NCBI GenBank assembly: GCA_045808425.1
Contig: JBJMFM010000288.1
Span: forward strand, 1-17,866
Source of the DNA: JAFAQB01 sp045808425
GTDB lineage: Archaea; Thermoproteota; Nitrososphaeria; Nitrososphaerales; Nitrososphaeraceae
Direction of reading: 5' to 3'
Length of the DNA: 17,866 nucleotides
Shown here: in pieces, positions 7,617 through 15,036 of the stretch
How the letters are laid out: the number at the start of each line of letters is the position of its first letter
Numbering within the stretch: position 1 is the first letter of the stretch
Made by a program: the position numbers and the translations under genes
Notes under the pieces: generated by a model
What the model was told of the DNA's origin: nothing
Database searches by the model: none
What the model saw: only the letters and a program-made list of their open reading frames with translations

Positions 7617-8180
7617 ATGAATATTTTTATGCAGAGTGAAAACATCTACACTTCCAAAGAAAAAAAAGTGAATGTGGCTTATTTTACTGGAAATGTTACA
7701 ATAAGAGAGGTTTTGTCTGAAGAAAATTCAGCAGAGCAAGAAATGTATCATGTAACATTTCACAACGGTGCTCGAACTACTTTACATTCCCATGAATCTG
7801 ATCAAATACTCATAGCAACAAGAGGAAGAGGGGTTATTGGTTTGATAAATGGAGATAGTATAAATGAATTCATAATTGAAGATGACGATATATTATTTTT
7901 AGAAAAGGAAGGAGACACTGTTTGCATACCCAATAACAAATTGCATTTTCATGGTGCCATCAGGAAAGGAGAAGATTTCTCACATATTGCTATAAGAAAA
8001 TTGCACAAGACAGATCCAACAACTGGATCGATAAAAAGAGCAGAAAACAAATGGGAGTATGATCTGATACCCGAAGAAACAGGTGTTAGAGAACCAGAAG
8101 CGATAAATAGAATTGCAGATGAAATATCTCGAAGAATACAAACAGCTATCTCACAAAGACTACAAAACAGTATTAAATAA
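7617..8180 (+). CDS. Cupin-domain protein
   Basis: A 187-residue cytosolic protein with a single cupin_2 barrel. Motif 1 is G51-ARTTL-H57-S-H59 followed by Q63 and G70. The usual fourth ligand Glu is replaced by Gln. Motif 2 is G99-DTVCI-P105 with H110 and H112. Three to four histidines remain to hold a metal, so either a metal-binding sensor/isomerase-type cupin or a non-enzymatic one is possible. The last 60 residues are helical and basic/polar (INRIADEISRRIQTAISQRL) and do not belong to the barrel. Substrate unknown. The promoter geometry favours starting at Met5 (7629). It is convergent with the nreA-like gene, so it is probably a single-gene transcript. Confidence 0.85.
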   Translation: MNIFMQSENIYTSKEKKVNVAYFTGNVTIREVLSEENSAEQEMYHVTFHNGARTTLHSHESDQILIATRGRGVIGLINGDSINEFIIEDDDILFLEKEGDTVCIPNNKLHFHGAIRKGEDFSHIAIRKLHKTDPTTGSIKRAENKWEYDLIPEETGVREPEAINRIADEISRRIQTAISQRLQNSIK

Positions 8181-8349
8181 TAGGGCCACCTTGCGAAGCT
8201 GATATTTAGCAGACGGTCCATTTTCTATTTGGATTAACTGTATGTTGCTGCCATCTCCACTGTGTCACATTTTTCTTAGGGCTATCTAAGAGACGTTGCT
8301 AGACGATCTCCTCACATAATGTCAGATACAAGCTTAATCCTGGGAATTA

Positions 8350-9558
8350 TTATGACAAATCTCTCTTAATGAATTCTGTAATTCTCTTTTGCTGTGTCAT
8401 ATTCTTATAGATCATAATCTTTTCCATCCATTCTCTGCTAGGTACGGATGAATCGATGCATGCAAAATATAAGGCCTTTTCAAAGCTATCAAATATCCTT
8501 GCTTGTCCCTTGAGTGCTTCTCTAACGCCTTCTCTTATCTGCCATACTCCAACTGGCATGACATATTCTTGATGAATTTCTCTTAGAACTAGTGCTGCTC
8601 CTTTTCTTCGTCTATTGAAAAGATGTTCTGCAACACCCAATCTAGCAGCAAAGTAGGCTCCTGTTATGGAAGGATAATGATCCAGGCCATTAGCATCCTC
8701 GAGATCGCCTGCCATTGCAATATTTCCATTCTTGTCAAACCATGCTTCATGCATTTCAAAGTTCCATACATCATCTGGAAATAATATAATGGAATAATAG
8801 TTACCTAAATGCGAGTATTTATAAACTTCAAAGAAATTTATCGTCGGATAAAATTCTATCCTACTTACCAGATCAGAAGAAATAGCATCATCTGTCGCAG
8901 AGACGCTCCATCTCGTGGGTACTAGCCTTCTATTTTTTCGTAATCCTAGCATTCCCATGCTGAGAACTCGCTGAATTCTGCTGACTTCAATTCCTCGTTG
9001 ATAAAGATGAACTATGGCTTCCGTTGCGCGCAAATCTTCATCATAGTAAGCATTCTCTATGGTATGGTCTGCTGAAAGGGAAGAGGAAGTTTTGAAACTC
9101 TTCAGAAGTGCAACTAGGCCAAAAGGAGCATTTTCTATGTCAGGAATGTGATCTTTTCCTTCTTCTATGTCCGCAGCAGGTCCTTTCTCAAATACTGCTT
9201 CAGCATTAGCTGAGTTATTGGCCATAGCTAGCTCCTGCAAAGATTCTATGTACCTTCCTGATGCCTTGTGGACATCGACGCCTGGTACAACTCCTCTTAT
9301 CAGAGACAAACGATAGTTAATTATATCTCCTATGGTCTTTCCAGTCCACATCTCCGGCATATCAAGTATCTTGGTATTACCGTGAAGGGGTGATACCATC
9401 GGCCCTACCTTTACTTTAGGATATCCGAATCTTCCTACGAAAACTGAAGGTGGCGTGGCGCCGACAAGTGTCTTTAGTGATAATTTAGCAGAGTTTGCAT
9501 GAAGAAACTCAACCCATTTTTCTTCTATATTCTTCTTGATTTCGTCAGCGGTTACCAC
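8350..9558 (-). CDS. nreA: NreA-like archaeal DNA repair protein with C-terminal PIP box
   Basis: A 402-residue protein of the archaeal Nre family, implicated in the response to DNA damage together with the sliding clamp. The family core is clear: PPSVFVGRFGYPKVKVGP (36-53), LDMPEMW (65-71) and the long C-terminal domain with RRKGAALVLREI. The C-terminus ends in QKRITEFI (390-397), matching the PCNA-interacting box pattern Q-x-x-I-x-x-F-[FI]. Nre proteins as I remember them begin with a Cys-rich zinc-ribbon segment ('CxxC...C..C'); this one has none. The start is a GTG at 9558, and an in-frame TAA only four codons upstream rules out a longer N-terminus. It stands alone: its neighbours are secreted and cupin proteins. 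Confidence 0.88.
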   Translation of the reverse strand: MVTADEIKKNIEEKWVEFLHANSAKLSLKTLVGATPPSVFVGRFGYPKVKVGPMVSPLHGNTKILDMPEMWTGKTIGDIINYRLSLIRGVVPGVDVHKASGRYIESLQELAMANNSANAEAVFEKGPAADIEEGKDHIPDIENAPFGLVALLKSFKTSSSLSADHTIENAYYDEDLRATEAIVHLYQRGIEVSRIQRVLSMGMLGLRKNRRLVPTRWSVSATDDAISSDLVSRIEFYPTINFFEVYKYSHLGNYYSIILFPDDVWNFEMHEAWFDKNGNIAMAGDLEDANGLDHYPSITGAYFAARLGVAEHLFNRRRKGAALVLREIHQEYVMPVGVWQIREGVREALKGQARIFDSFEKALYFACIDSSVPSREWMEKIMIYKNMTQQKRITEFIKRDLS

Positions 9559-9924
9559 TCTAGCATATTAAAACTAAACAGAGAATATAAGGTCTTTGAG
9601 ATCCCAATTGGATGTTTGATGAAATTGATAAACATTTTTTTGGTTTTTACCATTATGGCTGTTATACATATACTGGTATATGCATAAGTACACACACGAC
9701 ACCATACTCCAAAATTCGCTCAAATATGCATCAGGTTAAAAGAAATAGTAGTTTTACCCACAGTAGTACTTAGCAGGCAGTAGACAAAACAAATCTCTAA
9801 AAAGAATTGCTGAGACATTATTTTCACTTTCGCGGCAGCCTTGTCAATATAACTCATATTACAGAATACAAAACTTAATAATAAATAAGTCGCATACAGA
9901 ATAATCAAATAAGAATATAGGATA
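9559..9924. other. Divergent intergenic region between nreA-like and PsbP-like genes
   Basis: These 366 bases hold the promoters of two divergent genes. AT-rich elements are seen near 9570-9580 (minus strand) and near 9877-9889 (AATAATAAATAAG, plus strand, about 40 bases before the ATG at 9925). Short frames here (one on the minus strand, 9720-9908) are Leu/Phe/Ser-rich without motif support and are not called. Confidence 0.4.
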
Positions 9925-10872
9925 ATGGAAAAGCAATCTTACTATAGATATATTTCAAAAATAGGCTTTGCAATCAAATATGCAAGAGTGGTCTTTTTGT
10001 TAAATGCTATCATAATGATAATATTGAGCCATGTACTTTTAATCGAAGAAGCAAAAGGATCATCTTCTGGATTGCAAGTATTTGTCCATATAACTGGTGG
10101 CAATGGAAGAGCCTCAGTATGTGTATACTCTGAGAAGGAAAACCTTGGCTGTAGGGCCATAAATATTCCTGATACGGTACCATTTGTATTTAATACTCAA
10201 TCCATAGGGCTCGGACAAAAATTCAAAGCCTGCATTCAAGCTGTCAAACTGTACTGTACTACTTCAACTTACGATGCGCCGGCGGGCAGAGGGAAACATG
10301 TTTACCTCTCAATACCTGAACTGAGTAGCGAGATAAACCAAGAGAGAAAATTAGATCCAGTGCCAGGATCATCATCTCAGCAAAATTCGTCTTCCAATCA
10401 TTTCATTCTCTATACTAATCCTGATCACGACTTTAAGATTTGGTATCCTTCGGACTGGTCAGTAAATGAAAAAAACATAACTCATAGTGGAGTCTTAATT
10501 GCATCTCCAGATATGGCTGGAAAAATTCTAGTTTCTACCATGAATGTTAGCCCCATTGAATCAAGAATGACTCCTTCTGAGTTGGCCAAAAGTGTCCTAT
10601 CATCACAGAATGATAGCAGATCAAGGTTGGTTGAACTTAATGCAAATAATTACTTTCTATCTGGGCACCCTGCTGTCAAAATTGTGCAAATCAGAAATAG
10701 TGATGCTGGATTAGACGATGATGCTACTGGCGAATATAAATCAATGAGTCTAGTTACGTTAGTAGAAGGCAAGGCATATTTTGTTTCCTACCTTGCACAA
10801 CCAGAAATGTATCCTAGTTATTTGCAAACTGCTCAAACTATAATTGACTCATTTGAAATTACAAACAAATAG
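9925..10872 (+). CDS. Membrane-anchored/secreted two-domain protein with C-terminal PsbP-like domain
   Basis: A 315-residue exported protein. A hydrophobic helix at about 21-40 (RVVFLLNAIIMIILSHVLLI) is a signal or membrane anchor. Next comes a domain of about 90 residues (49-133) with four cysteines at 66, 76, 102 and 111, spaced as two likely disulfides, consistent with an extracellular location. A Ser/Gln/Asn-rich linker (about 139-158) follows. The C-terminal domain (159-315) is PsbP-like: YTNPDHDFKIWYPSDW opens it, and AQTIIDSFEITNK closes it, like the protein at 6643. The first domain I do not recognise; it is beta-rich and could be a ligand- or surface-binding module. Start ATG at 9925 is preceded by AGGATA. 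Confidence 0.8.
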   Translation: MEKQSYYRYISKIGFAIKYARVVFLLNAIIMIILSHVLLIEEAKGSSSGLQVFVHITGGNGRASVCVYSEKENLGCRAINIPDTVPFVFNTQSIGLGQKFKACIQAVKLYCTTSTYDAPAGRGKHVYLSIPELSSEINQERKLDPVPGSSSQQNSSSNHFILYTNPDHDFKIWYPSDWSVNEKNITHSGVLIASPDMAGKILVSTMNVSPIESRMTPSELAKSVLSSQNDSRSRLVELNANNYFLSGHPAVKIVQIRNSDAGLDDDATGEYKSMSLVTLVEGKAYFVSYLAQPEMYPSYLQTAQTIIDSFEITNK

Positions 10873-11005
10873 TAAAAAAAGCATGTGACAGCTTTACGTA
10901 AATTTTGATTGATAGATGATGGTAGTATTGCGACTATGCTACATGATATTCTAGTAGCGTATCAGTAGCTGGAATTGATAAACTATGTGATAATATGATA
11001 TATTG

Positions 11006-11017
11006 GTAGTATACTAC
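11006..11017. promoter_or_regulatory. 12-base perfect palindrome
   Basis: GTAGTATACTAC is a perfect 6+6 palindrome with a GTATAC core. It shares that core with the palindrome 34 bases downstream. A candidate operator half of a two-site array upstream of the DNA methyltransferase; the binding protein is not identified. Confidence 0.4.
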
Positions 11018-11050
11018 GGCATCAATAACAGCTAACCGTGATAATTTACA

Positions 11051-11068
11051 AGTATACGAGCGTATACT
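11051..11068. promoter_or_regulatory. 18-base palindrome (8+2+8)
   Basis: AGTATACG-AG-CGTATACT is a perfect inverted repeat with a 2-base centre. It contains GTATAC in each arm and is about 120 bases upstream of the proposed methyltransferase TATA box. Together with the palindrome at 11006 it looks like a pair of sites for one dimeric regulator, or the arms of a cruciform. Confidence 0.45.
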
Positions 11069-11223
11069 ATATGTTAGTCAGAATACATTAGAATTCTTGT
11101 GATATGTCTGTTTTCGTAGAGAATTAATTTAGGTAATTTGGAATAGTATTTGACTCCACAAAAGCAGCATCAATTAGAAAAAAGGTAGAATATAATACAT
11201 TCAAAATAAAATAGTACCTTGAA

Positions 11224-12516
11224 ATGCCCTTATTTCAACGTGCAGAGCCTCAAGAAACTGATGATTCTTGGTCATTTAAACAATTACGTAGAACTCAAAC
11301 CTCATATCTCACTCATGATTATCACAGATATCCTGCAAAATTCATTCCTCAATTAGCGGAAAGGTTGATCAAAGAGAACAGTAAATCAGAAGATCTTATA
11401 TGCGATCCATTTATGGGTTCTGGGACTACTCTCCTTGAAGCCATGTTAAACTCGAGACGTGCATACGGAAGCGACATAAATCCTGTATCAGTATTGATTA
11501 GTAGGGCTAAAACGACTCCAATTGAACCTAATTATTTGAAGGATCAAACTTCCTTAGTACTTGAAAAAATCAATGCAGATCTTGAAAATAGAACCGAAGC
11601 GATGACTATTTTTGGAGCTGCAGTTTTTAGTAGCATTATACCTGATAATAAAAAAATAGACTACTGGTTTCCAGAAGAACAGAAAATAGACTTGGCAATC
11701 ATATTATCCAGGATCAATTGTGTAGATGATCAAGACATACGAACTTTCCTACTTTGTGGCTTCTCCAATATCCTGAAAGCATGTTCGAGGTGGATGATGA
11801 GATCTACCAAGCCAACTATAGACAAGCACAAAATAATAGCAAGTGCATACAGAAGTTTCACTCTACAGATCAAAAGGATGTCAATAAAGAATGAAGATCT
11901 ATGGAACAGAATCGGTGGAAAGCAAGCTGATTGTGTTATATATAATAACGACGCTCGCAGAATAAACCTGGAAAATGAATCTGCTACATTGATCATTACT
12001 AGTCCTCCCTATGTTACTTCATATGAATATACAGACTTGCATCAACTCTCAGCCATTTGGTTAAGATACATAGACAAGTTATCAGATTTTAGATCAAAAT
12101 TCATAGGTTCCGTACATAAGGCCAGCCATGACGGTAACCTATACAGTAAATTGGCAATGAAAATTGTAGATGATCTTGGCATAATAAACATTAGAGAATC
12201 TAAAGCGGTGGGACAATATTTCTTTGAAATGCAGGAATGCTTTAGAGAAATGCATAGAATTCTAAAACATGGAGGTCGAACATGCATAATTATTGGGGAC
12301 ACACAGTTACGGAGAGTTAGCATATATAATGCACATGTGTTCATTGAGTCGATGCATGAGATTGGATTTAAAACTCACAGAGTTATCAAGCGAGCGATCC
12401 CAAATAAGATCCTCCCATTAACAAGAGATGAAGGCACTGGACGGTTTTGCAAAACTATTAGAGCAAATAGGCTGGCTTATCCTACCGAATACATTCTTAT
12501 TATGGAAAAAGCTTGA
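11224..12516 (+). CDS. Solitary amino-group DNA methyltransferase (N4-cytosine or N6-adenine)
   Basis: A 430-residue SAM-dependent methyltransferase. The order is HRYPAKFIPQLAERLI (34-49, region X), then DPFMGSGTT (61-69, motif I, SAM binding), then YGSDINP (81-87, motif II), and much later TSPPY (259-263, motif IV, catalytic). The SAM-binding part thus precedes the catalytic part, and about 170 residues lie between them, where a target-recognition region could sit. SPPY is typical of N4-cytosine enzymes but also occurs in N6-adenine ones. The protein ends with GGRTCIIIGDTQ (352-363) and YPTEYILIM. No endonuclease gene adjoins it, so it is an orphan modification enzyme rather than a visible restriction-modification pair. 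An RNA methyltransferase is less likely because archaeal Trm11/Trm14 enzymes carry THUMP domains and a DPPY motif. Palindromes upstream suggest autonomous regulation. Confidence 0.85.
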   Translation: MPLFQRAEPQETDDSWSFKQLRRTQTSYLTHDYHRYPAKFIPQLAERLIKENSKSEDLICDPFMGSGTTLLEAMLNSRRAYGSDINPVSVLISRAKTTPIEPNYLKDQTSLVLEKINADLENRTEAMTIFGAAVFSSIIPDNKKIDYWFPEEQKIDLAIILSRINCVDDQDIRTFLLCGFSNILKACSRWMMRSTKPTIDKHKIIASAYRSFTLQIKRMSIKNEDLWNRIGGKQADCVIYNNDARRINLENESATLIITSPPYVTSYEYTDLHQLSAIWLRYIDKLSDFRSKFIGSVHKASHDGNLYSKLAMKIVDDLGIINIRESKAVGQYFFEMQECFREMHRILKHGGRTCIIIGDTQLRRVSIYNAHVFIESMHEIGFKTHRVIKRAIPNKILPLTRDEGTGRFCKTIRANRLAYPTEYILIMEKA

Positions 12517-12631
12517 AGTCTTTTTTACTTCTGAAGATAATTAAAGATGAGGAAAAAACAGATGATCATAGGTAGCTCATACTATTTGTACTACCAAAAA
12601 GTCGGATAAATTCTCTGGCCGGTGTTACTAC

Positions 12632-12674
12632 GCAGCAGCATCTATAATTTGGCAATAACTAATGATGCTGCTGC
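12632..12674. terminator. Hairpin between convergent genes (possible bidirectional terminator)
   Basis: GCAGCAGCATC (12632-12642) is perfectly complementary to GATGCTGCTGC (12664-12674), giving an 11-base-pair GC-rich stem with a 21-base loop in an otherwise AT-rich gap. It lies 116 bases after the methyltransferase stop and 71 bases after the end of the small minus-strand ORF, and is followed on the plus strand by TTCTTTCT. It could be a terminator or a 3' end-protecting structure. Confidence 0.5.
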
Positions 12675-12744
12675 TTCTTTCTATCTTCCTTAACACATAC
12701 AGAAAGAGATATCCAGAAGTTTGTCATAGATAATCCGGGCTGCT

Positions 12745-12882
12745 CTAACCTCCTCCCCCTGCACCCATTCCTCCACCTGTTGATTCAACTTCTAACGATT
12801 CTAATTCTTTGTCTTCTTCGATCTTATCCTTTAATTTTTTATTTTTCTGAGTTTCCTCTTGTGCTTTATTATCAGACGACAC
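12745..12882 (-). CDS. Small charged protein with Gly-Met tail (45 aa)
   Basis: A GTG-started 45-codon frame. The product begins MSSDNKAQEETQ, has a lysine/glutamate-rich helical middle (KKLKDKIEEDKELESLEVE) and ends STGGGMGAGGGG. An in-frame stop lies 10 codons upstream, so GTG at 12882 is the only standard start. A CTTATTAAAG element (12908-12917, minus) stands about 30 bases before it, as expected for a leaderless transcript. The GGGMG-type tail recalls chaperonin C-termini, but the rest is not a chaperonin; I do not recognise a family. Very small charged proteins of this kind are easily missed by annotation. It lies downstream of the wtp operon on the same strand, 194 bases away, with its own promoter. 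Confidence 0.55.
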   Translation of the reverse strand: MSSDNKAQEETQKNKKLKDKIEEDKELESLEVESTGGGMGAGGGG

Positions 12883-12907
12883 TATGAAATTCCATATTGT
12901 GTATCTT

Positions 12908-12917
12908 CTTTAATAAG
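12908..12917 (-). promoter_or_regulatory. TATA box of the 45-aa ORF
   Basis: CTTATTAAAG on the minus strand, centred about 30 bases upstream of the GTG at 12882; matches the archaeal TATA consensus and supports that ORF being expressed. Confidence 0.4.
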
Positions 12918-13076
12918 ATAGTGCATTACTAAAGCCCAAAAATGTTACATACTCAAACATAAGTTATATTGACTTGCTTGTTTGCTGTGCCGTGTTAGTT
13001 GCGAAAAGACATAATATAATACGTGTATATCGATCGATAGCCTTTATCATTATCCATTTTATATTATCATATGTTA

Positions 13077-14171
13077 TTATTCTTCGCGAACCACCTGAGG
13101 AGAAGAGGCCTTAAATATAGCATATATATCGTCGCCTTGGCTAATTGATATGTCGGCTCTAGCTTCTTCTGTAATCCTCGATGTAATGTGAAACGCATCT
13201 ACAATCATATGTACATCTACTATACCCACATCATAACTGGTAATCTTTGCAACTTTGGCTTTTACAAGATTGCGCGCACTTGTTTTCACTACTTCTCTTG
13301 AAAGAATTATGTCTTCTGGCCTAACTAGTATTCCAATCTTAGATCCAACACTGTAATCACCTAATGCTTCCAATAAATGTGAACCGATGTTGAAAGTTGT
13401 AAGTCCACCTTTTGAGTTTATAACATTTCCCTCCAGATAGTTGCCTTGTATACTGGATAATGTGTTTGATAAGAATCCAAACGTGGGATTGTTATTTTGC
13501 CGTCTTATCAGCATAGATTCAAGTCTATCTGTATACTTTATCATACCATTTTGCAATAGAGAGACAGAGTCAGCAAGTGAATAAACATCATCTTCAAAAT
13601 GAGTTACATAAATAGTTGGTACGGCTTGTCTTCTAACAACTCGTCGTAGCTCCAGCCTTAGCTTTCTTTTAGTAGGAATGTCTAAATGAGAAAATGGCTC
13701 GTCCATTAGTATAATTTTAGGTTTTGTTACAAGCATTCTAGCCAAAGAAACCTTTTGCATTTCGCCTCCGCTTAATCCCTGGATACGTCTATTAGTCAAG
13801 TGTGAGATTCCAAGATCATCGAGCAGCTTTTTAATCTCGACCTCAATTTCATTTTTCCCACTTCTTTTTTTTGCAGCACCAAAAAATATATTCTCGACTA
13901 CATTCAGATGGGGAAATAGCGTTGGGTTCTGAAATGTATAACCTATCCTTCTGGACTCTATCGGTAGAGCAGTTATATCTATTCCATCAACAACAATTGA
14001 GCCACTGTCTGGCTTTACCAACCCACAAATAACGTTGAGAACTGTAGTCTTGCCACTTCCAGTAGGCCCAATCATAACCAAAATCTCATTATCATTTACT
14101 TTTAGACTCACAGGCCCCAATGTAAATCCAGGAAACTTTTTGGTCACATTAACAAGTTCTAGCCGGCTCAG
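13077..14171 (-). CDS. wtpC: Molybdate/tungstate ABC transporter ATPase
   Basis: The ATP-hydrolysing subunit of the Mo/W importer encoded with the two upstream genes. Numbering from the GTG at 14147, motifs are Walker A GPTGSGKTT (27-35), Q-loop FQNPTLFPHLNV with Gln73, signature LSGGEMQ (125-131), Walker B IILMDEPF (145-152) and H-loop His183. The last ~95 residues form a TOBE/Mop-like domain (RPEDIILSRE, then VGIVDVHMIV), typical of molybdate-type ATPases. Starting at that GTG removes most of the first beta-strand (LELVNVTKKFPGF), which the family always has. The frame continues upstream through AGC-CGG-CTA-GAA-CTT-GTT-AAT with no ATG, GTG or TTG before a stop. The only near-cognate start is CTG at 14171, 10 bases after a GGTGA Shine-Dalgarno (14182-14186) that overlaps the permease stop. 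I therefore propose the CTG start, giving 364 residues. Confidence 0.88.
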   Translation of the reverse strand: MSRLELVNVTKKFPGFTLGPVSLKVNDNEILVMIGPTGSGKTTVLNVICGLVKPDSGSIVVDGIDITALPIESRRIGYTFQNPTLFPHLNVVENIFFGAAKKRSGKNEIEVEIKKLLDDLGISHLTNRRIQGLSGGEMQKVSLARMLVTKPKIILMDEPFSHLDIPTKRKLRLELRRVVRRQAVPTIYVTHFEDDVYSLADSVSLLQNGMIKYTDRLESMLIRRQNNNPTFGFLSNTLSSIQGNYLEGNVINSKGGLTTFNIGSHLLEALGDYSVGSKIGILVRPEDIILSREVVKTSARNLVKAKVAKITSYDVGIVDVHMIVDAFHITSRITEEARADISISQGDDIYAIFKASSPQVVREE

Positions 14172-14181
14172 CTTAGTAAGT

Positions 14182-14994
14182 TCACCACTTGAACCTCAAT
14201 GTATGTTCCCTTTGCTTTTTTCTTGCTGCATAGAAGATAACTATAGCCACAATAGATAACATCATAGCTAACATTATATCTGGAATAGCATTTCTTAGGC
14301 CACCGATTGCATTGTCTTCAAAGATCTGAATTGAGATGGTATGTGGGTTATATGCCATCATCATCGTTGCTCCGAGCTCACCTACAGCCCTGACCCATGA
14401 CAATATAGACCCTATAACTATTCCAGTCTTGGCCAGGGGAAGTGAAACCCTAAAGAACGTCTCAAACCTAGTTTTACCTAATACCCTTGCAATATTCTCA
14501 TAAGATTCATCAACAGACTCAAATGCTGCTTGAGATGAAAGGACCATAAATGGAGATGCTACATAAGTTTGTGCTATTATAATTCCAAGTATAGATTGTG
14601 TAAATTCAACCCCGGGAAATGTTTTGACTAGAGGCGAGTATGGTCCAAACACTCCTAAAAGAAGAGCTCCGCTTGCGAGTGGCGGCAGAACTAATGGAAT
14701 AATTACAATAATTCTCAAGAGAAATTTGCCTGGGAAATTATTGTATCTGGCTAAGAAATATGACAATGGTATTCCGAATAGAGATAAAAGTAATGTAGAG
14801 ATCGTTGCAGAAACTAGACTGAGGATCAAGGCGCTACCAACCTGAGGTCTTGATAGAGAGTCTAACAGCTTTGAGGGCTCTACAAAGATCAATATAGTTA
14901 CAAGTGGATAAGATATATACACTATGGCTATTCCAGATAAAATAATAATAAAGAGATTAAATCCCTGAAGATTTTTACCCATCATCACTGACAT
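14182..14994 (-). CDS. wtpB: Molybdate/tungstate ABC transporter permease
   Basis: A 270-residue integral membrane permease with about six helices; the first spans about residues 14-36. The cytoplasmic EAA loop that docks the ATPase is ENIARVLGKTRFETFFRVSLPLAKTG, about 166-191, with the conserved glycine followed by the aromatic pair. Downstream, the segment WVRAVGELGATMMMAYNP (200-217) is typical of molybdate/tungstate (ModB/WtpB) permeases. It is the middle gene of the operon: 42 bases after the binding-protein gene, with a stop that overlaps the translation-initiation region of the ATPase gene. The start at 14994 is favoured; Met4 or Met5 are possible without changing the membrane topology. 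Confidence 0.92.
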   Translation of the reverse strand: MSVMMGKNLQGFNLFIIILSGIAIVYISYPLVTILIFVEPSKLLDSLSRPQVGSALILSLVSATISTLLLSLFGIPLSYFLARYNNFPGKFLLRIIVIIPLVLPPLASGALLLGVFGPYSPLVKTFPGVEFTQSILGIIIAQTYVASPFMVLSSQAAFESVDESYENIARVLGKTRFETFFRVSLPLAKTGIVIGSILSWVRAVGELGATMMMAYNPHTISIQIFEDNAIGGLRNAIPDIMLAMMLSIVAIVIFYAARKKQREHTLRFKW

Positions 14995-15036
14995 GCCACC
15001 AATCGTATCATTTTGTATTATGTAATGCGCTTTTAG

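Larger units (their letters stand above)
10873..11223. other. Intergenic region upstream of the methyltransferase
   Basis: No ORF of note was seen. The 351 bases carry two palindromes (called separately) and an AT-rich GAATATAATA near 11187-11196, at TATA distance from a start just before the ATG at 11224. Confidence 0.5.

Noticed and set aside
9720..9908. 62-codon minus-strand hydrophobic ORF in the gap before the PsbP-like gene
   Set aside because: No motif, biased Leu/Phe/Ser composition, and it occupies the promoter of the gene at 9925.
11224..12516. RNA (tRNA G10/G6) methyltransferase as identity of the 430-aa enzyme
   Set aside because: No THUMP-like N-terminus and the catalytic motif is SPPY with the DNA amino-methyltransferase region X (YPAKF) next to motif I.
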